Below, one piece after another: positions 19,038 through 27,899 of a DNA stretch of 64,000 nt. The DNA comes from Roseburia faecis (GTDB taxonomy: Bacteria > Bacillota > Clostridia > Lachnospirales > Lachnospiraceae). Each line of letters begins with the position of its first letter. Positions within the stretch are counted from its first letter, which is position 1. The stretch lies in contig NZ_CVRR01000008.1 in assembly GCF_001406815.1 (NCBI RefSeq), positions 1-64,000 of the forward strand, in the 5' to 3' direction. The notes under the pieces were generated by a model. It did no database searches. It was not told where the DNA came from and worked only from the letters and a program-made list of their open reading frames with translations. Position numbers and translations under genes: made by a program.

Positions 19038-20003
19038 ATGAAGAAAAAGTATTTGTATACTGCAATCATGCTTTTTGCCATTCTGGTGGCAGGAATGGGA
19101 CTGACCGGATGGTACGTCAGCCAGACACAGGAACAGACGGATGGACAGGAACTGACGGTTGTGACTTCCTTTTATCCAATGTATATTGCGGCTGAGAATG
19201 TAATCGGAGATGCAGACGGAGTGCGTCTGGAAAATTTAAGTGAGCCGCAGACCGGCTGCCTGCATGATTTTCAGCTGACACCGGAAGATATGAAGTTACT
19301 CAGTACGGCGGATGTGTTTATCATCAATGGTGGTGGAATTGAAAGCTTTATGAAGGAAGTTGCAGAGGCTTACCCGAATCTGAAAATTATAGAAGCCTGT
19401 GAGAATATTTCTTTGCTCTCCGGGGAGGAGGACGATACACATCATCATGAGGGGGAAACAGAAGAAGAACATGCCCATGGGGATGTCAATGCCCACGCAT
19501 GGATGAGCGTTTCTGCTTATGAGACACAGGTACAGACGATTGCCGATGGATTATCTGGAGCAGATCCGGAAAGAAGCAGTGCCTATCAGAATGGGGCAAA
19601 GGCATATCTGGAAAAACTGGACGGACTGAGAAAACGTCAGGAGAAATTAAAACAGGAAATTTCCGGTCAGTCGGTGATTCTGTTTCATGAAGCATATGCC
19701 TATGTCGCTGAGGACTATGGACTGCAGGTAAACTATCTGCTGGATCTCGATGAGGAACGGCAGGTCAGCGCAGGAGAAGTATCGGATGTGCTTTCTGCTG
19801 TCCGCAAGGGGCATGTAAAATACATTCTTGCAGAAGAACTGTATGGAAAGAGTATGGGAGATACGATCCGGAAAGAGTCCGATGCAAAGGTATTATATCT
19901 GGACCCGCTGAATCGCGGAACTTACGAAAAAGACAGTTATATTAACGGTATGAAAAAAAACATGGAGATACTTGAGGAGGCATTTTATGCGAAAGATCAT
20001 TAG
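19038..20003 (+). CDS. znuA: Metal (probably zinc) ABC transporter substrate-binding protein
   Basis: A 321-residue cluster A-I binding protein. An N-terminal hydrophobic segment (about 5-26) has no lipobox Cys, so anchoring is by an uncleaved signal or the protein is released. A His/Glu-rich loop (DDTHHHEGETEEEHAHG) precedes the conserved DVNAHAWMS segment. His-rich loops are typical of zinc rather than manganese binders. HEAYAYVAEDYGLQ is the conserved second metal-site region. The gene starts one base after ysxC, and the ATPase and permease genes follow with overlaps, making a complete importer. Confidence 0.88.
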   Translation: MKKKYLYTAIMLFAILVAGMGLTGWYVSQTQEQTDGQELTVVTSFYPMYIAAENVIGDADGVRLENLSEPQTGCLHDFQLTPEDMKLLSTADVFIINGGGIESFMKEVAEAYPNLKIIEACENISLLSGEEDDTHHHEGETEEEHAHGDVNAHAWMSVSAYETQVQTIADGLSGADPERSSAYQNGAKAYLEKLDGLRKRQEKLKQEISGQSVILFHEAYAYVAEDYGLQVNYLLDLDEERQVSAGEVSDVLSAVRKGHVKYILAEELYGKSMGDTIRKESDAKVLYLDPLNRGTYEKDSYINGMKKNMEILEEAFYAKDH

Positions 20004-20760
20004 TCCGTGTGGATTTCATTGCATCAAGGTGAACCATCTGGGGGTGTGGTTCAGTGAGCAGGAAATCTTAAAAGATGTGAATCTTCATATGCACTGTGGA
20101 TCGCTGAATGCGATTATCGGAAAAAACGGTGCCGGAAAATCGACATTGATCCGTGCCATGCTGGGGGACATCCCGCATACGGGAGATATTGAGTTTCGGG
20201 ATACCAAAGACGGACGGATGCAGAATTTAAAAATCGGATATGTCCCGCAATCGATTAACATCGAAAAAAATACACCGGTCAGTGTCTATGACCTGCTGGC
20301 AAGCTATGAGTCGAGATATCCGGTGTTTCTGCCGAAAAACCGGAAATTATATGAAAAGATCAAAGCGCATCTGCGCATTTTTGAGGCAGAAGAACTGATC
20401 GACAAACAGGTTTGTAATCTGTCCGGAGGACAGCTGCAGAGAGTGCTTCTTGCACTGGCGGTGATGGATGAGCCGAATCTGCTGCTTTTGGATGAGCCGG
20501 TATCCGGAATTGACCAGAATGGCATGGAACTTTTTTTTAAAACGATGGATTATCTGAAAAAACATTATGATCTTGCGATTATTCTGATCTCACATGATCT
20601 GGATTACGTGGCAAGATATGCGGATCATGTAGTGCTTCTGGACAAGACGGTCCTCAGGCAGGGAACGGTAAAAGAAGTATACGAAAGTTCCGAATTTGAA
20701 CGGATTTTTTCTGCGGGAAAAGAAGAAACATGGATAAAGGAGGATGAGACAAATGATTGA
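19987..20760 (+). CDS. znuC: Metal ABC transporter ATP-binding protein
   Basis: A 257-residue ATPase with Walker A GKNGAGKST, signature LSGGQLQRV and Walker B LLLLDEPVSGID. It energises the permease encoded next. I start it at 19987, seven bases after GAGGAGG and inside the 3' end of znuA (17-bp overlap). The stop overlaps the znuB start by 8 bp. Metal specificity is inferred from the His-rich binding protein. Confidence 0.9.
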   Translation: MRKIISPCGFHCIKVNHLGVWFSEQEILKDVNLHMHCGSLNAIIGKNGAGKSTLIRAMLGDIPHTGDIEFRDTKDGRMQNLKIGYVPQSINIEKNTPVSVYDLLASYESRYPVFLPKNRKLYEKIKAHLRIFEAEELIDKQVCNLSGGQLQRVLLALAVMDEPNLLLLDEPVSGIDQNGMELFFKTMDYLKKHYDLAIILISHDLDYVARYADHVVLLDKTVLRQGTVKEVYESSEFERIFSAGKEETWIKEDETND

Positions 20761-21568
20761 TTGGACCTCCTGGATGGATTATGGTTTTATGAAGATGGCA
20801 TTGGCCGCAATACTGATCATTACACCACTGTTTGGGCTGATGGGAACCATGATTGTCAATAAAAAAATGGCATATTTTTCGGATGCCCTGGGGCATTCCG
20901 CACTGACGGGAATTGCTGTAGGAGTGGTATGCGGAATTCCGGATACGAATATTTCCATGGTGATTTTTGCAGTTGTATTCGCGCTGCTGTTAAACAAAAT
21001 CGGAAGCAGAAGTACCGTATCAACCGATACGATTATTTCGGTTTTTTCCTCCTGTTCGGTTGCGATTGGTCTGGCAATTCTGTCAAAAGGCGGAAATTTC
21101 AGTAAATATTCGAGTCTTTTAGTCGGGGATGTTCTGAGCATTACCAAAAAGGAAATCGGGTATCTTGTTATTATTTTTATCGTTACGATTTTGTTCTGGA
21201 TCACCTGTTTTAACTGGCTGAATGCCATCTGTATTCACCGGGCACTGGCAAAGAGCAAGCGGATTCCGGTACAACTGATGGATTATGTTTTTGCGGTACT
21301 TGTAGCACTGATTGTCATGCTTTCCATCAAGTGGGTAGGTATTCTGATCATCAATGCATTGCTGATCCTTCCGGCGGCATCGAGCAGAAATCTGTCGGTA
21401 AATATGCGGGAATACCATGTCTTTTCGATAATTTTTTCCGTTTTCTCTGGCGTCATGGGGCTGATTCTGTCTTATTATACAAACGTTGCAACCGGCCCAA
21501 TGATTGTAATTATCGCATCTGTGATCTATTTTGTGACTTATTTTTTCGGAAGAAAGTGGAAAGAATAA
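20753..21568 (+). CDS. znuB: Metal ABC transporter permease
   Basis: A 271-residue ABC-3 family permease with about eight spans. Conserved features include GTMIVNKKMAYFSDALGHSALTG near residues 25-50 (the region facing the ATPase) and WVGILIINALLILPAA near 195-210. The ATG at 20753 is ten bases from AAGGAGG; an in-frame ATG three codons earlier is too close. It is the last gene of the run that begins at clpX or lon. Confidence 0.9.
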   Translation: MIDWTSWMDYGFMKMALAAILIITPLFGLMGTMIVNKKMAYFSDALGHSALTGIAVGVVCGIPDTNISMVIFAVVFALLLNKIGSRSTVSTDTIISVFSSCSVAIGLAILSKGGNFSKYSSLLVGDVLSITKKEIGYLVIIFIVTILFWITCFNWLNAICIHRALAKSKRIPVQLMDYVFAVLVALIVMLSIKWVGILIINALLILPAASSRNLSVNMREYHVFSIIFSVFSGVMGLILSYYTNVATGPMIVIIASVIYFVTYFFGRKWKE

Positions 21569-21583
21569 CAGGGAGAATAGAAT

Positions 21584-21615
21584 TTGACCGATTGTATTTT
21601 TTGTAGTACAATCGG
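21584..21615 (+). promoter_or_regulatory. Promoter with overlapping palindrome ahead of ispE-gntR
   Basis: TTGACC (21584-21589), a 17-bp spacer and TACAAT (21607-21612). A perfect 9-bp inverted repeat, CCGATTGTA (21588-21596) and TACAATCGG (21607-21615), overlaps the -35 and covers the -10, the position of a repressor operator. The GntR regulator encoded two genes later is the natural candidate. Confidence 0.7.
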
Positions 21616-21642
21616 TGTATACAAAATACTGAGGAAATACAA

Positions 21643-22518
21643 ATGGATGAAATAACACTCAAAGCACTTGCAAAAATAAATCTGGGACTGGATGTGGTCC
21701 GGCGCAGGGAAGATGGATATCATGAAGTGCGCATGATCATGCAGACCATTCATCTGTACGATCTTCTGGAGATTCAAAAAATCCGGGAGCCGGAGATACA
21801 GATTGTTTCCAACCTCTCTTTTTTGCCGGTAAATGAAAATAATCTGGTCTATAAAGCGGCACGGCTGTTACAGGAAGAGTTTGCGCTTACAGATGGAATT
21901 TCCGTAAAACTGACAAAGAGAATTCCGGTAGCGGCGGGGATGGCAGGAGGAAGCACGGATGCTGCCGCCATGCTGTATGCGATGAATCAGTTGTATGATC
22001 TGGGATTGTCCCGCAGGGAACTGATGAAGAGAGGGGTACAGATCGGGGCAGATGTTCCTTACTGTCTTATGCGTGGAACGGCACTGGCAGAAGGAATCGG
22101 GGAAAAACTGACACAGCTTCCGCCGATGATCAAATGTCCGGTGCTGATTGCAAAACCATCCATTTCTGTATCGACCAAATTTGTATATCAGAACCTGAAG
22201 CTGGATGAACAGACGAACCATCCGGATATTGATGCACTGATGAAAGATATCCGGGAGAAAGATTTTGACGGTGTCTGTGCACATATGGGAAATGTACTGG
22301 AATCGGTTACGATACCAAACTATCCGGTAATTGCAGAGATCAAACAGCAGATGATGCGTTCGGGTGCCAAAGCTTCCATGATGAGCGGAAGCGGTCCTAC
22401 CGTATTCGGTCTTTTTGAAGATGGAGAAACGGCAAAGCGTGCGCTGCGGGAAATGAAACGCTCCGGTCTTGCAAAACAGGTATATCTGACCACGATCTAC
22501 AACAACAGGAGAAAGTAA
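21643..22518 (+). CDS. ispE: 4-diphosphocytidyl-2-C-methyl-D-erythritol kinase
   Basis: A 291-residue GHMP kinase that phosphorylates CDP-ME in the MEP isoprenoid pathway. The N-terminal AKINLGLDVVRRREDGYHEV contains the catalytic Lys and the family start; the ATP-binding glycine-rich motif is PVAAGMAGGSTDAAA; and the C-terminal GHMP motif is SGSGPTVFGLF. It is the first gene after a palindromic promoter and is followed 32 bp later by a GntR gene. Confidence 0.94.
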   Translation: MDEITLKALAKINLGLDVVRRREDGYHEVRMIMQTIHLYDLLEIQKIREPEIQIVSNLSFLPVNENNLVYKAARLLQEEFALTDGISVKLTKRIPVAAGMAGGSTDAAAMLYAMNQLYDLGLSRRELMKRGVQIGADVPYCLMRGTALAEGIGEKLTQLPPMIKCPVLIAKPSISVSTKFVYQNLKLDEQTNHPDIDALMKDIREKDFDGVCAHMGNVLESVTIPNYPVIAEIKQQMMRSGAKASMMSGSGPTVFGLFEDGETAKRALREMKRSGLAKQVYLTTIYNNRRK

Positions 22519-22550
22519 TAATTCACACAAACAGAAATGGAGACGATAAC

Positions 22551-23240
22551 ATGACAGATGATCTGACGCTCAATATGGACGCATATCTGCCACTGAGAGA
22601 TGTTGTATTTAATACGTTAAGAGAGGCAATTTTAAAAGGAGATCTCAAACCGGGAGAGCGGCTTATGGAGTTACAGCTGGCAGCAAAGCTTGGGGTGAGC
22701 CGTACACCGATCCGTGAAGCCATCCGTATGCTCGAGCAGGAGGGACTTGCTGTAACCATGCCACGCAAAGGGGCAGAGGTTGCAAAGATGACACTCAAAG
22801 ATATGGAAGATGTTCTGGAAATCCGGGAGGCGCTGGATGAACTTGCCGTAAAGATTGCATGTGATAAGATTTCGGAGAAAGAGCTGCAAAAACTTTTAGA
22901 AGTCAAAGATCAGTTTGAAAACAGTACAAAGACCGGAGATGTGAAAATGATTGCCGAGATGGATGTAAAATTCCACGATGTTATTTTTGAATCAACGGGA
23001 AATCCGAAACTCGTGACGTTATTGAACAATCTGCGGGAGCAGATCTACCGATACCGTGTGGAATATATCAAAAATCCGGACAATTATCCGGTATTGATCG
23101 CAGAACATAATGCGATTGCGGAGGGCTTGAAAAACAGGGATAAAGAAGCGGCAACGCTTGCCATGCACAAGCATGTAAAAAACCAGGCAGTGGCAGTAAA
23201 AAGTGTAATCCAGTGTCAGGATGAAGCAGAAAATGAATAG
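22551..23240 (+). CDS. GntR family regulator with FCD domain
   Basis: A 229-residue FadR-type regulator. The winged helix is at about residues 10-78 (LREAILKGDLKPGERLMELQ, then LGVSRTPIREAIRMLEQEGL), and an FCD ligand-binding domain follows from about 85, with the metal-binding His/Asp/Glu pattern (DVKFHDVIFESTGN). It is encoded directly after ispE, an arrangement I have seen described in Clostridia. It may repress its own operon through the palindrome at 21588-21615. The ligand is unknown. Confidence 0.9.
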   Translation: MTDDLTLNMDAYLPLRDVVFNTLREAILKGDLKPGERLMELQLAAKLGVSRTPIREAIRMLEQEGLAVTMPRKGAEVAKMTLKDMEDVLEIREALDELAVKIACDKISEKELQKLLEVKDQFENSTKTGDVKMIAEMDVKFHDVIFESTGNPKLVTLLNNLREQIYRYRVEYIKNPDNYPVLIAEHNAIAEGLKNRDKEAATLAMHKHVKNQAVAVKSVIQCQDEAENE

Positions 23241-23266
23241 TTTATGTAACAGATGGAAATAGTAAG

Positions 23267-23297
23267 GACAGATACCTTTTGGTGTCTGTCTTTTTTT
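23267..23297 (+). terminator. Terminator of ispE-gntR
   Basis: A 10-bp stem GACAGATACC/GGTGTCTGTC (one wobble pair) around TTTT, then seven T. Confidence 0.93.
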
Positions 23298-23343
23298 AGG
23301 TATACAGGCACCTTATGGGATGAAAAGAGATAGGAATGTAAAA

Positions 23344-24828
23344 ATGGAGCATACAAAAATTTCGACCGATATTGAGCAGAATATAAAACAGTTTCAACAG
23401 CTGTTTGCAGACAGTGCAGATATTAAAATGAAGGAAATGCGTCTGGGAAAAGGAAAAAAAAGACGCTGTTTTCTGGCATATATTGAGGTGGCAGTCAGCA
23501 ATATGCTGCTGGAAACGACGGCTTTGGGGAGACTGCTGGCGGCATTATCGGAGCTGCCGGACAGAGACTTAAATCAGGTACTCAATGAGAATGCGATGGG
23601 GATTTCAGATGTGACACCGTACGATACCATAGAGGATGCAGCACAGGGGATGCTCACAGGGGATGCCATCCTTTTTGTGGATGGATACGGACATGCATTA
23701 AAGATTGCCGACAAAGGATATCCCGGCATGGGGGTGCAGGAACCGGATTCGGAAAAAGTAATCCGCGGTTCGAAGGAGGGATTTACCGATTCCATCAAAA
23801 CGAATACGGCACTTATCCGTAAGCGTGTGCGATCAACACGGGTTAAAGTAGAAGAAGTACAGGAGGGGGTGCGTTCGCACACGGCAATTGACCTGGTGTA
23901 TATGGCAGATCTGAAATATGAATCCGTGCTGCGTCAGATCCGGGAAAAAATTACAGAATATGAGATTGACGGGGTCATGGACAGCGGAATCTTAGAGCAG
24001 CTGGCGGAAAAGAAATGGTATTCACCGTTTCCACAGTTTCAGACGACGCAGAGGCCGGACCGGGCAGCACTTGCAGTGCTGGAGGGGAGAATCGTATTGT
24101 TATGCGACAATTCTCCGGTCGCTCTCATTCTGCCGACAGACCTGAATTCTTTTCTGAAGACGAGTGATGACTATTATAATCGCTTTGGTGTGGCAACGTT
24201 TGCACGGATTTTGCGTTACATGGCAGCTTTTTTTGCCATGACACTTCCCGGACTGTATCTGGCGGTGACAAATTTTCACACACAGATTCTGCCGACACCG
24301 CTTTTGTTATCCTTCTGGGAGGCACGGATCGGTGTGCCTTTTCCGGCGGCACTGGAGGTCATTCTCATGGAGATTTCTTTTGAACTGTTGCGGGAGGCGG
24401 GGGTCCGGCTGCCGGGGGCAATGGGAAATACGATCGGAATTGTCGGAGGTCTGATTATCGGGCAGGCAGCTGTGGATGCCAACCTTGTCAGTCCGATTGT
24501 GGTGATCGTGGTTGCGTTTACCGCGCTTTGTTCCTTTTCCATTCCGAATGAAGAATTTGCTTTTTCATTCCGGATATTGAAATTTTATGTGATTGTCCTG
24601 TCCGCATGGCTTGGATTTTTCGGATTTTTGATTGCACTGCTTACGGTGTTCATCCATCTGTCGCGGCTGGAAAGCTTTGGGATTCCGTATCTCATGCCGT
24701 TTGTGGGGGCAGATGTCAATGATTATCATGATGAACGCGACAGTATCTGGCGTGCACCACTGAAAAAAATGGTGCGAAGACCCATTTATGCAAAACGTGG
24801 GGAGCGGATACGTCTGCGGAAAAAATAG
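23344..24828 (+). CDS. gerAA: Spore germination protein, GerA family (A subunit)
   Basis: A 494-residue inner-spore-membrane protein. It has the family layout: a hydrophilic N-terminal domain (about 1-280, with GDAILFVDGYG and the FTDSIKTNTALIRKRVRS segment) and a C-terminal domain of four to five spans (MAAFFAMTLPGLYLAVTNFH, then ELLREAGVRLPG). With the B and C subunits it forms a germinant receptor and ion channel. The ATG at 23344 has AGGA eight bases upstream; an in-frame ATG eight codons earlier is possible. It heads a three-gene operon, presumably under forespore control. Confidence 0.92.
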   Translation: MEHTKISTDIEQNIKQFQQLFADSADIKMKEMRLGKGKKRRCFLAYIEVAVSNMLLETTALGRLLAALSELPDRDLNQVLNENAMGISDVTPYDTIEDAAQGMLTGDAILFVDGYGHALKIADKGYPGMGVQEPDSEKVIRGSKEGFTDSIKTNTALIRKRVRSTRVKVEEVQEGVRSHTAIDLVYMADLKYESVLRQIREKITEYEIDGVMDSGILEQLAEKKWYSPFPQFQTTQRPDRAALAVLEGRIVLLCDNSPVALILPTDLNSFLKTSDDYYNRFGVATFARILRYMAAFFAMTLPGLYLAVTNFHTQILPTPLLLSFWEARIGVPFPAALEVILMEISFELLREAGVRLPGAMGNTIGIVGGLIIGQAAVDANLVSPIVVIVVAFTALCSFSIPNEEFAFSFRILKFYVIVLSAWLGFFGFLIALLTVFIHLSRLESFGIPYLMPFVGADVNDYHDERDSIWRAPLKKMVRRPIYAKRGERIRLRKK

Positions 24829-24856
24829 GCTGAGTAAACAGTAACGGAGGAACGAT

Positions 24857-25954
24857 ATGTTTTCAAATAATAACCGGATATCAACGCGGCAGGTGTTCCG
24901 GCTGTTTGTGTTCGATTTTGTAGGGGAAAGTACGCTGATTCTGCCCTCACAGCTGGCGGCATTTGCGGGAAATGACGGTCTGGCATCCATTGTGCTGGGC
25001 GGCATTATGGGAAGCCTGTATCTGTGGTATCTTGCATATGTTTTAAAAAAGATGGAAACGGATCTGGTCACTTATATGGAACGGATTCTGCCGGCATGGA
25101 TGAAAAAAATTTTTCTGGTGTTACTGCTGGTTTATTTTACCGGGATGGCAGGATACGGGGCATATATCTTTTCGGACGTGATACAAAAGGGGCTGATTGC
25201 AGGGGAGCCGTTTCCCCTGATTCTGATTCTGGTATTGCTGACGGCAGGATATGCCGTGTGTGGCGGGATTGAAAGCCGTGCACGGGTGTATGAGATTTTG
25301 TTTGTCGTTTTGTTTGTACTTCTTGCAGTAATGCTTTTGATTGCGGCGGGGGATCTGGAGATGGAATATCTGTATGGCTTTTTTCAGGCAGATACCGGGT
25401 CGGTGATGAAAGGAAGTCTGGCAGTCTTTTTTTGTCTGATGCCGTTGTTTCTGCTTGCATTTTTTCCCTCCTATGTGCAGAAAGCAAAATGGGGGAAGCT
25501 GGTGCATGCCGTGCATGCGGCAATGTGGTTTGCCATAGGTGTTCTTGCAGTTTTGTATGTGATCCTGCTGGGCAGTTTTGGAAGCCGTTCCCTAACGACC
25601 ATGAAATATCCGGCAATTACGCTGATGAGCAGTATCCATCTGAGGGGAAGTTTTTTGAAGCGGCTGGATGCCTTTATGATCGCCATCTGGTTTTTTACGC
25701 TGTTTGCACTTGTGACTGTGTTTTTGTTTTATGCACAGGAACTGGTACAGAAACTGCGGAAAAAAGATACGCATAAAAAATGGTATCTCTGTGGGGTGAT
25801 GGCTGCCGTTTTCGGGGTGGCAGAAATGCTCCACCAAAGCAGCCATGGGGAATGGTTCCGGGATTATCTGCTGTATATCGGAATCCCGTTGTTTTTGTTC
25901 CTGCCATTGTTTGTACTTTTGTGGGGAAAGGGGAAAAAACGGCATGAAGGGTAA
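24857..25954 (+). CDS. gerAB: Spore germination permease, GerB family (B subunit)
   Basis: A 365-residue protein with ten predicted spans, related to amino acid transporters and thought to bind the germinant. The N-terminus ISTRQVFRLFVFDFVGESTL is typical of the family. GGAGG precedes the ATG. It lies 28 bp after gerAA and overlaps the C-subunit gene by 11 bp. The specific germinant cannot be read from the sequence. Confidence 0.92.
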   Translation: MFSNNNRISTRQVFRLFVFDFVGESTLILPSQLAAFAGNDGLASIVLGGIMGSLYLWYLAYVLKKMETDLVTYMERILPAWMKKIFLVLLLVYFTGMAGYGAYIFSDVIQKGLIAGEPFPLILILVLLTAGYAVCGGIESRARVYEILFVVLFVLLAVMLLIAAGDLEMEYLYGFFQADTGSVMKGSLAVFFCLMPLFLLAFFPSYVQKAKWGKLVHAVHAAMWFAIGVLAVLYVILLGSFGSRSLTTMKYPAITLMSSIHLRGSFLKRLDAFMIAIWFFTLFALVTVFLFYAQELVQKLRKKDTHKKWYLCGVMAAVFGVAEMLHQSSHGEWFRDYLLYIGIPLFLFLPLFVLLWGKGKKRHEG

Positions 25955-26603
25955 AATAAAAAAATATGTTGCACTGGTATTGTCTGTGCAGCAGCTGCTT
26001 TGCGGATGCAGTGCCACAGAACTCGAAGACCGCTGTTTTCCAATGATGGCGGTTGTGGACGAAAAGGATGGACAGATTTTTTTTGGTTATGGATTTCCCA
26101 AGCTGAGCCAGAAGGATAATACGGATCTGGAAGAGGCGCGTGTGAATATCGCGCCTGTCACGGGAAAGACGATGGAAAGCTGTGTGCAGACCTATGATAG
26201 CGGGCTGGAAAAACTGGCAGACTGCAATCATATGAAAGTGCTTGTCTTCGGGGAAAATCTGATGGAGGATACCGGACGGTATGCGGATGTTCTTTCTTAT
26301 CTGAAACAAACCGGACTTTTCCCAAGAAACATCTATGTATGTGTGGCGGAAGATCCATTGGCATTGTTTGAGACAGAAGAAGATCTGCCACAGGATCTGG
26401 GAAGTTATCTGGAACAGTATCTGCAGAATCAGGAATCAGCGGGATCAGGAAAACTGTTTAAGCTTGGCAGGCTGCTGGATGAGAAGGAAAACCATATCCT
26501 GCAGATTATGCTGCCATATCTGGAAACAGAAGACCATATCATCTTCTGGAAAACCATGTACCGCGTACCGGATGACAGGTTTTTGTATAAACAGGAAAAA
26601 TAA
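25944..26603 (+). CDS. gerAC: Short GerC-like germination lipoprotein (C subunit)
   Basis: A 219-residue lipoprotein with the GerC start: a signal peptide ending LLCGC (lipid-modified Cys22), then the family pattern ATELEDRCFPMMAVVDEKDG. Ger(x)C proteins are usually about 370-400 residues, so this one has the N-terminal domain but lacks most of the rest. The stop is followed at once by spoIIR, and no remnant of the missing part is visible. The start at 25944 lies inside the end of gerAB. It may be a natural short form or a truncated subunit. Confidence 0.8.
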   Translation: MKGKIKKYVALVLSVQQLLCGCSATELEDRCFPMMAVVDEKDGQIFFGYGFPKLSQKDNTDLEEARVNIAPVTGKTMESCVQTYDSGLEKLADCNHMKVLVFGENLMEDTGRYADVLSYLKQTGLFPRNIYVCVAEDPLALFETEEDLPQDLGSYLEQYLQNQESAGSGKLFKLGRLLDEKENHILQIMLPYLETEDHIIFWKTMYRVPDDRFLYKQEK

Positions 26604-26644
26604 TGGAAATGCTCTTACTATCAGAGGAAAGAGAGTGTGGGAAA

Positions 26645-27262
26645 ATGAAAAAGAAAAAAATCATGTTTATCATTTTATGTATGTTAACAGTTCTTGCTGC
26701 GGGAACTGCGCACGCAACAGAAAAGGAAAGGGTGGACCCACTGCAGCCGGCAATTGCAGAAAAAATACTGCGGTTTCATGTACTGGCAAACAGTGATGCC
26801 AAGGACGACCAGAATGTGAAACTAAAGGTCCGGGATGCGGTGGGGCATATGCTTGGGCAAAAACTAAAAAAGGTAACAGACCGGGCGCAAACCGAAAAAA
26901 TTGTGCAGGACCATATGGACGAAATTATAGAAACAGCGGAAAAAACACTGCACAAAAACGGCTATACATATGGTGTCAGGGCAAGGCTTGCCAATGTGGA
27001 TTTCCCTGTGAAAACGTATGGGGATTATACGTTTCCGGCAGGAAAATACCGTGCATTGCAGATAACGCTGGGAAAAGGAGAAGGACATAACTGGTGGTGT
27101 GTGCTGTATCCGAATATGTGTTTTCAGGGATCGGTATATGAAGTTGTGGATGAATCCTCCGAGGAGGCATTGCGTGAAGTTTTGACACAGGAAGAATATG
27201 CAGACGTGTTTGATTCTGGGAAAATGCAGATCCGGTGGAAATTCCTTGATTATTTCCGTTAA
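26645..27262 (+). CDS. spoIIR: Stage II sporulation protein R
   Basis: A 205-residue secreted signalling protein. A signal peptide (KKKKIMFIILCMLTVLAAG) is followed by the SpoIIR hallmark ILRFHVLANSDAKDDQ, then KLKVRD. In Bacillus it is made in the forespore under sigma-F and activates SpoIIGA to process pro-sigma-E in the mother cell. An alternative in-frame ATG lies 14 codons upstream at 26603, overlapping the gerC stop; I prefer 26645 because it gives a normal signal peptide. Being next to a germination operon rather than alone is worth noting. Confidence 0.92.
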   Translation: MKKKKIMFIILCMLTVLAAGTAHATEKERVDPLQPAIAEKILRFHVLANSDAKDDQNVKLKVRDAVGHMLGQKLKKVTDRAQTEKIVQDHMDEIIETAEKTLHKNGYTYGVRARLANVDFPVKTYGDYTFPAGKYRALQITLGKGEGHNWWCVLYPNMCFQGSVYEVVDESSEEALREVLTQEEYADVFDSGKMQIRWKFLDYFR

Positions 27263-27326
27263 ACTCGTTATGATAATGGGGCACGCCAATGTGCGTTAAG
27301 ATATCAAGGAAAAGAAGGAAATGACT

Positions 27327-27776
27327 ATGACAAAAGACGTATTATTGTCCATTAAGGGATTGCAGATCGGGGAAAATGAACAGAATGACACGATAGAAGT
27401 GATTTCTCCGGGAGATTATTATTTTCGGAATGGCAAGCATTTTTTTATGTATGAGGAAGTCATGGAAGGTCAGAAAGAATCTACCCGAAACATGATTAAG
27501 GTCAGGGACAATTATATGGAACTGACGAAAAAGGGTGCCGTCAACGTTCATATGATTTTTGAAAAAAATAAAAAGAATATTACATACTACAATACACCGT
27601 ACGGCAGTCTGCTGGTGGGAATTGATGCCTACCGTGTGGATGTGCAGGAGAAAGAGGAAGAGATTACGGTTGAGGTGGAATATGCGCTGGAGATAAACAA
27701 TGAGCATCTGGCGGACTGCCATATCCGGATTCTGGCAAATCCGAAACAGGACCCGGCATTCAAACTTGTCAGATAA
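27327..27776 (+). CDS. YwiB-like DUF1934 protein
   Basis: A 149-residue protein matching the DUF1934/YwiB pattern: an N-terminal VLLSIKGLQIG strand, DTIEVISPGDYYFRNGKHFFMYEE, and a C-terminal VEVEYALEINNEHLADCHIRI. It is a small calycin-like beta-barrel protein of unknown function, common in Firmicutes. The ATG at 27327 lies eight bases after AAGG; the ATG two codons earlier is too close. It is 64 bp after spoIIR and may be read with it. Confidence 0.85.
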   Translation: MTKDVLLSIKGLQIGENEQNDTIEVISPGDYYFRNGKHFFMYEEVMEGQKESTRNMIKVRDNYMELTKKGAVNVHMIFEKNKKNITYYNTPYGSLLVGIDAYRVDVQEKEEEITVEVEYALEINNEHLADCHIRILANPKQDPAFKLVR

Positions 27777-27838
27777 ACAGACGTAAGTAATGAATATGCA
27801 CGAAAACAAACGAAAATGAACGAAAAAATTGTTAAATA

Positions 27839-27868
27839 TTGTGAAAAAATGCTGAGTTGTGGTATAAT
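27839..27868 (+). promoter_or_regulatory. Promoter of the chemotaxis receptor gene
   Basis: TTGTGA (27839-27844), an 18-bp spacer and TATAAT (27863-27868) with an extended TGG element. The start codon is 31 bp downstream. Confidence 0.7.
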
Positions 27869-27899
27869 GTAAAAAATGATAACAGAGGGGGAAATCATT

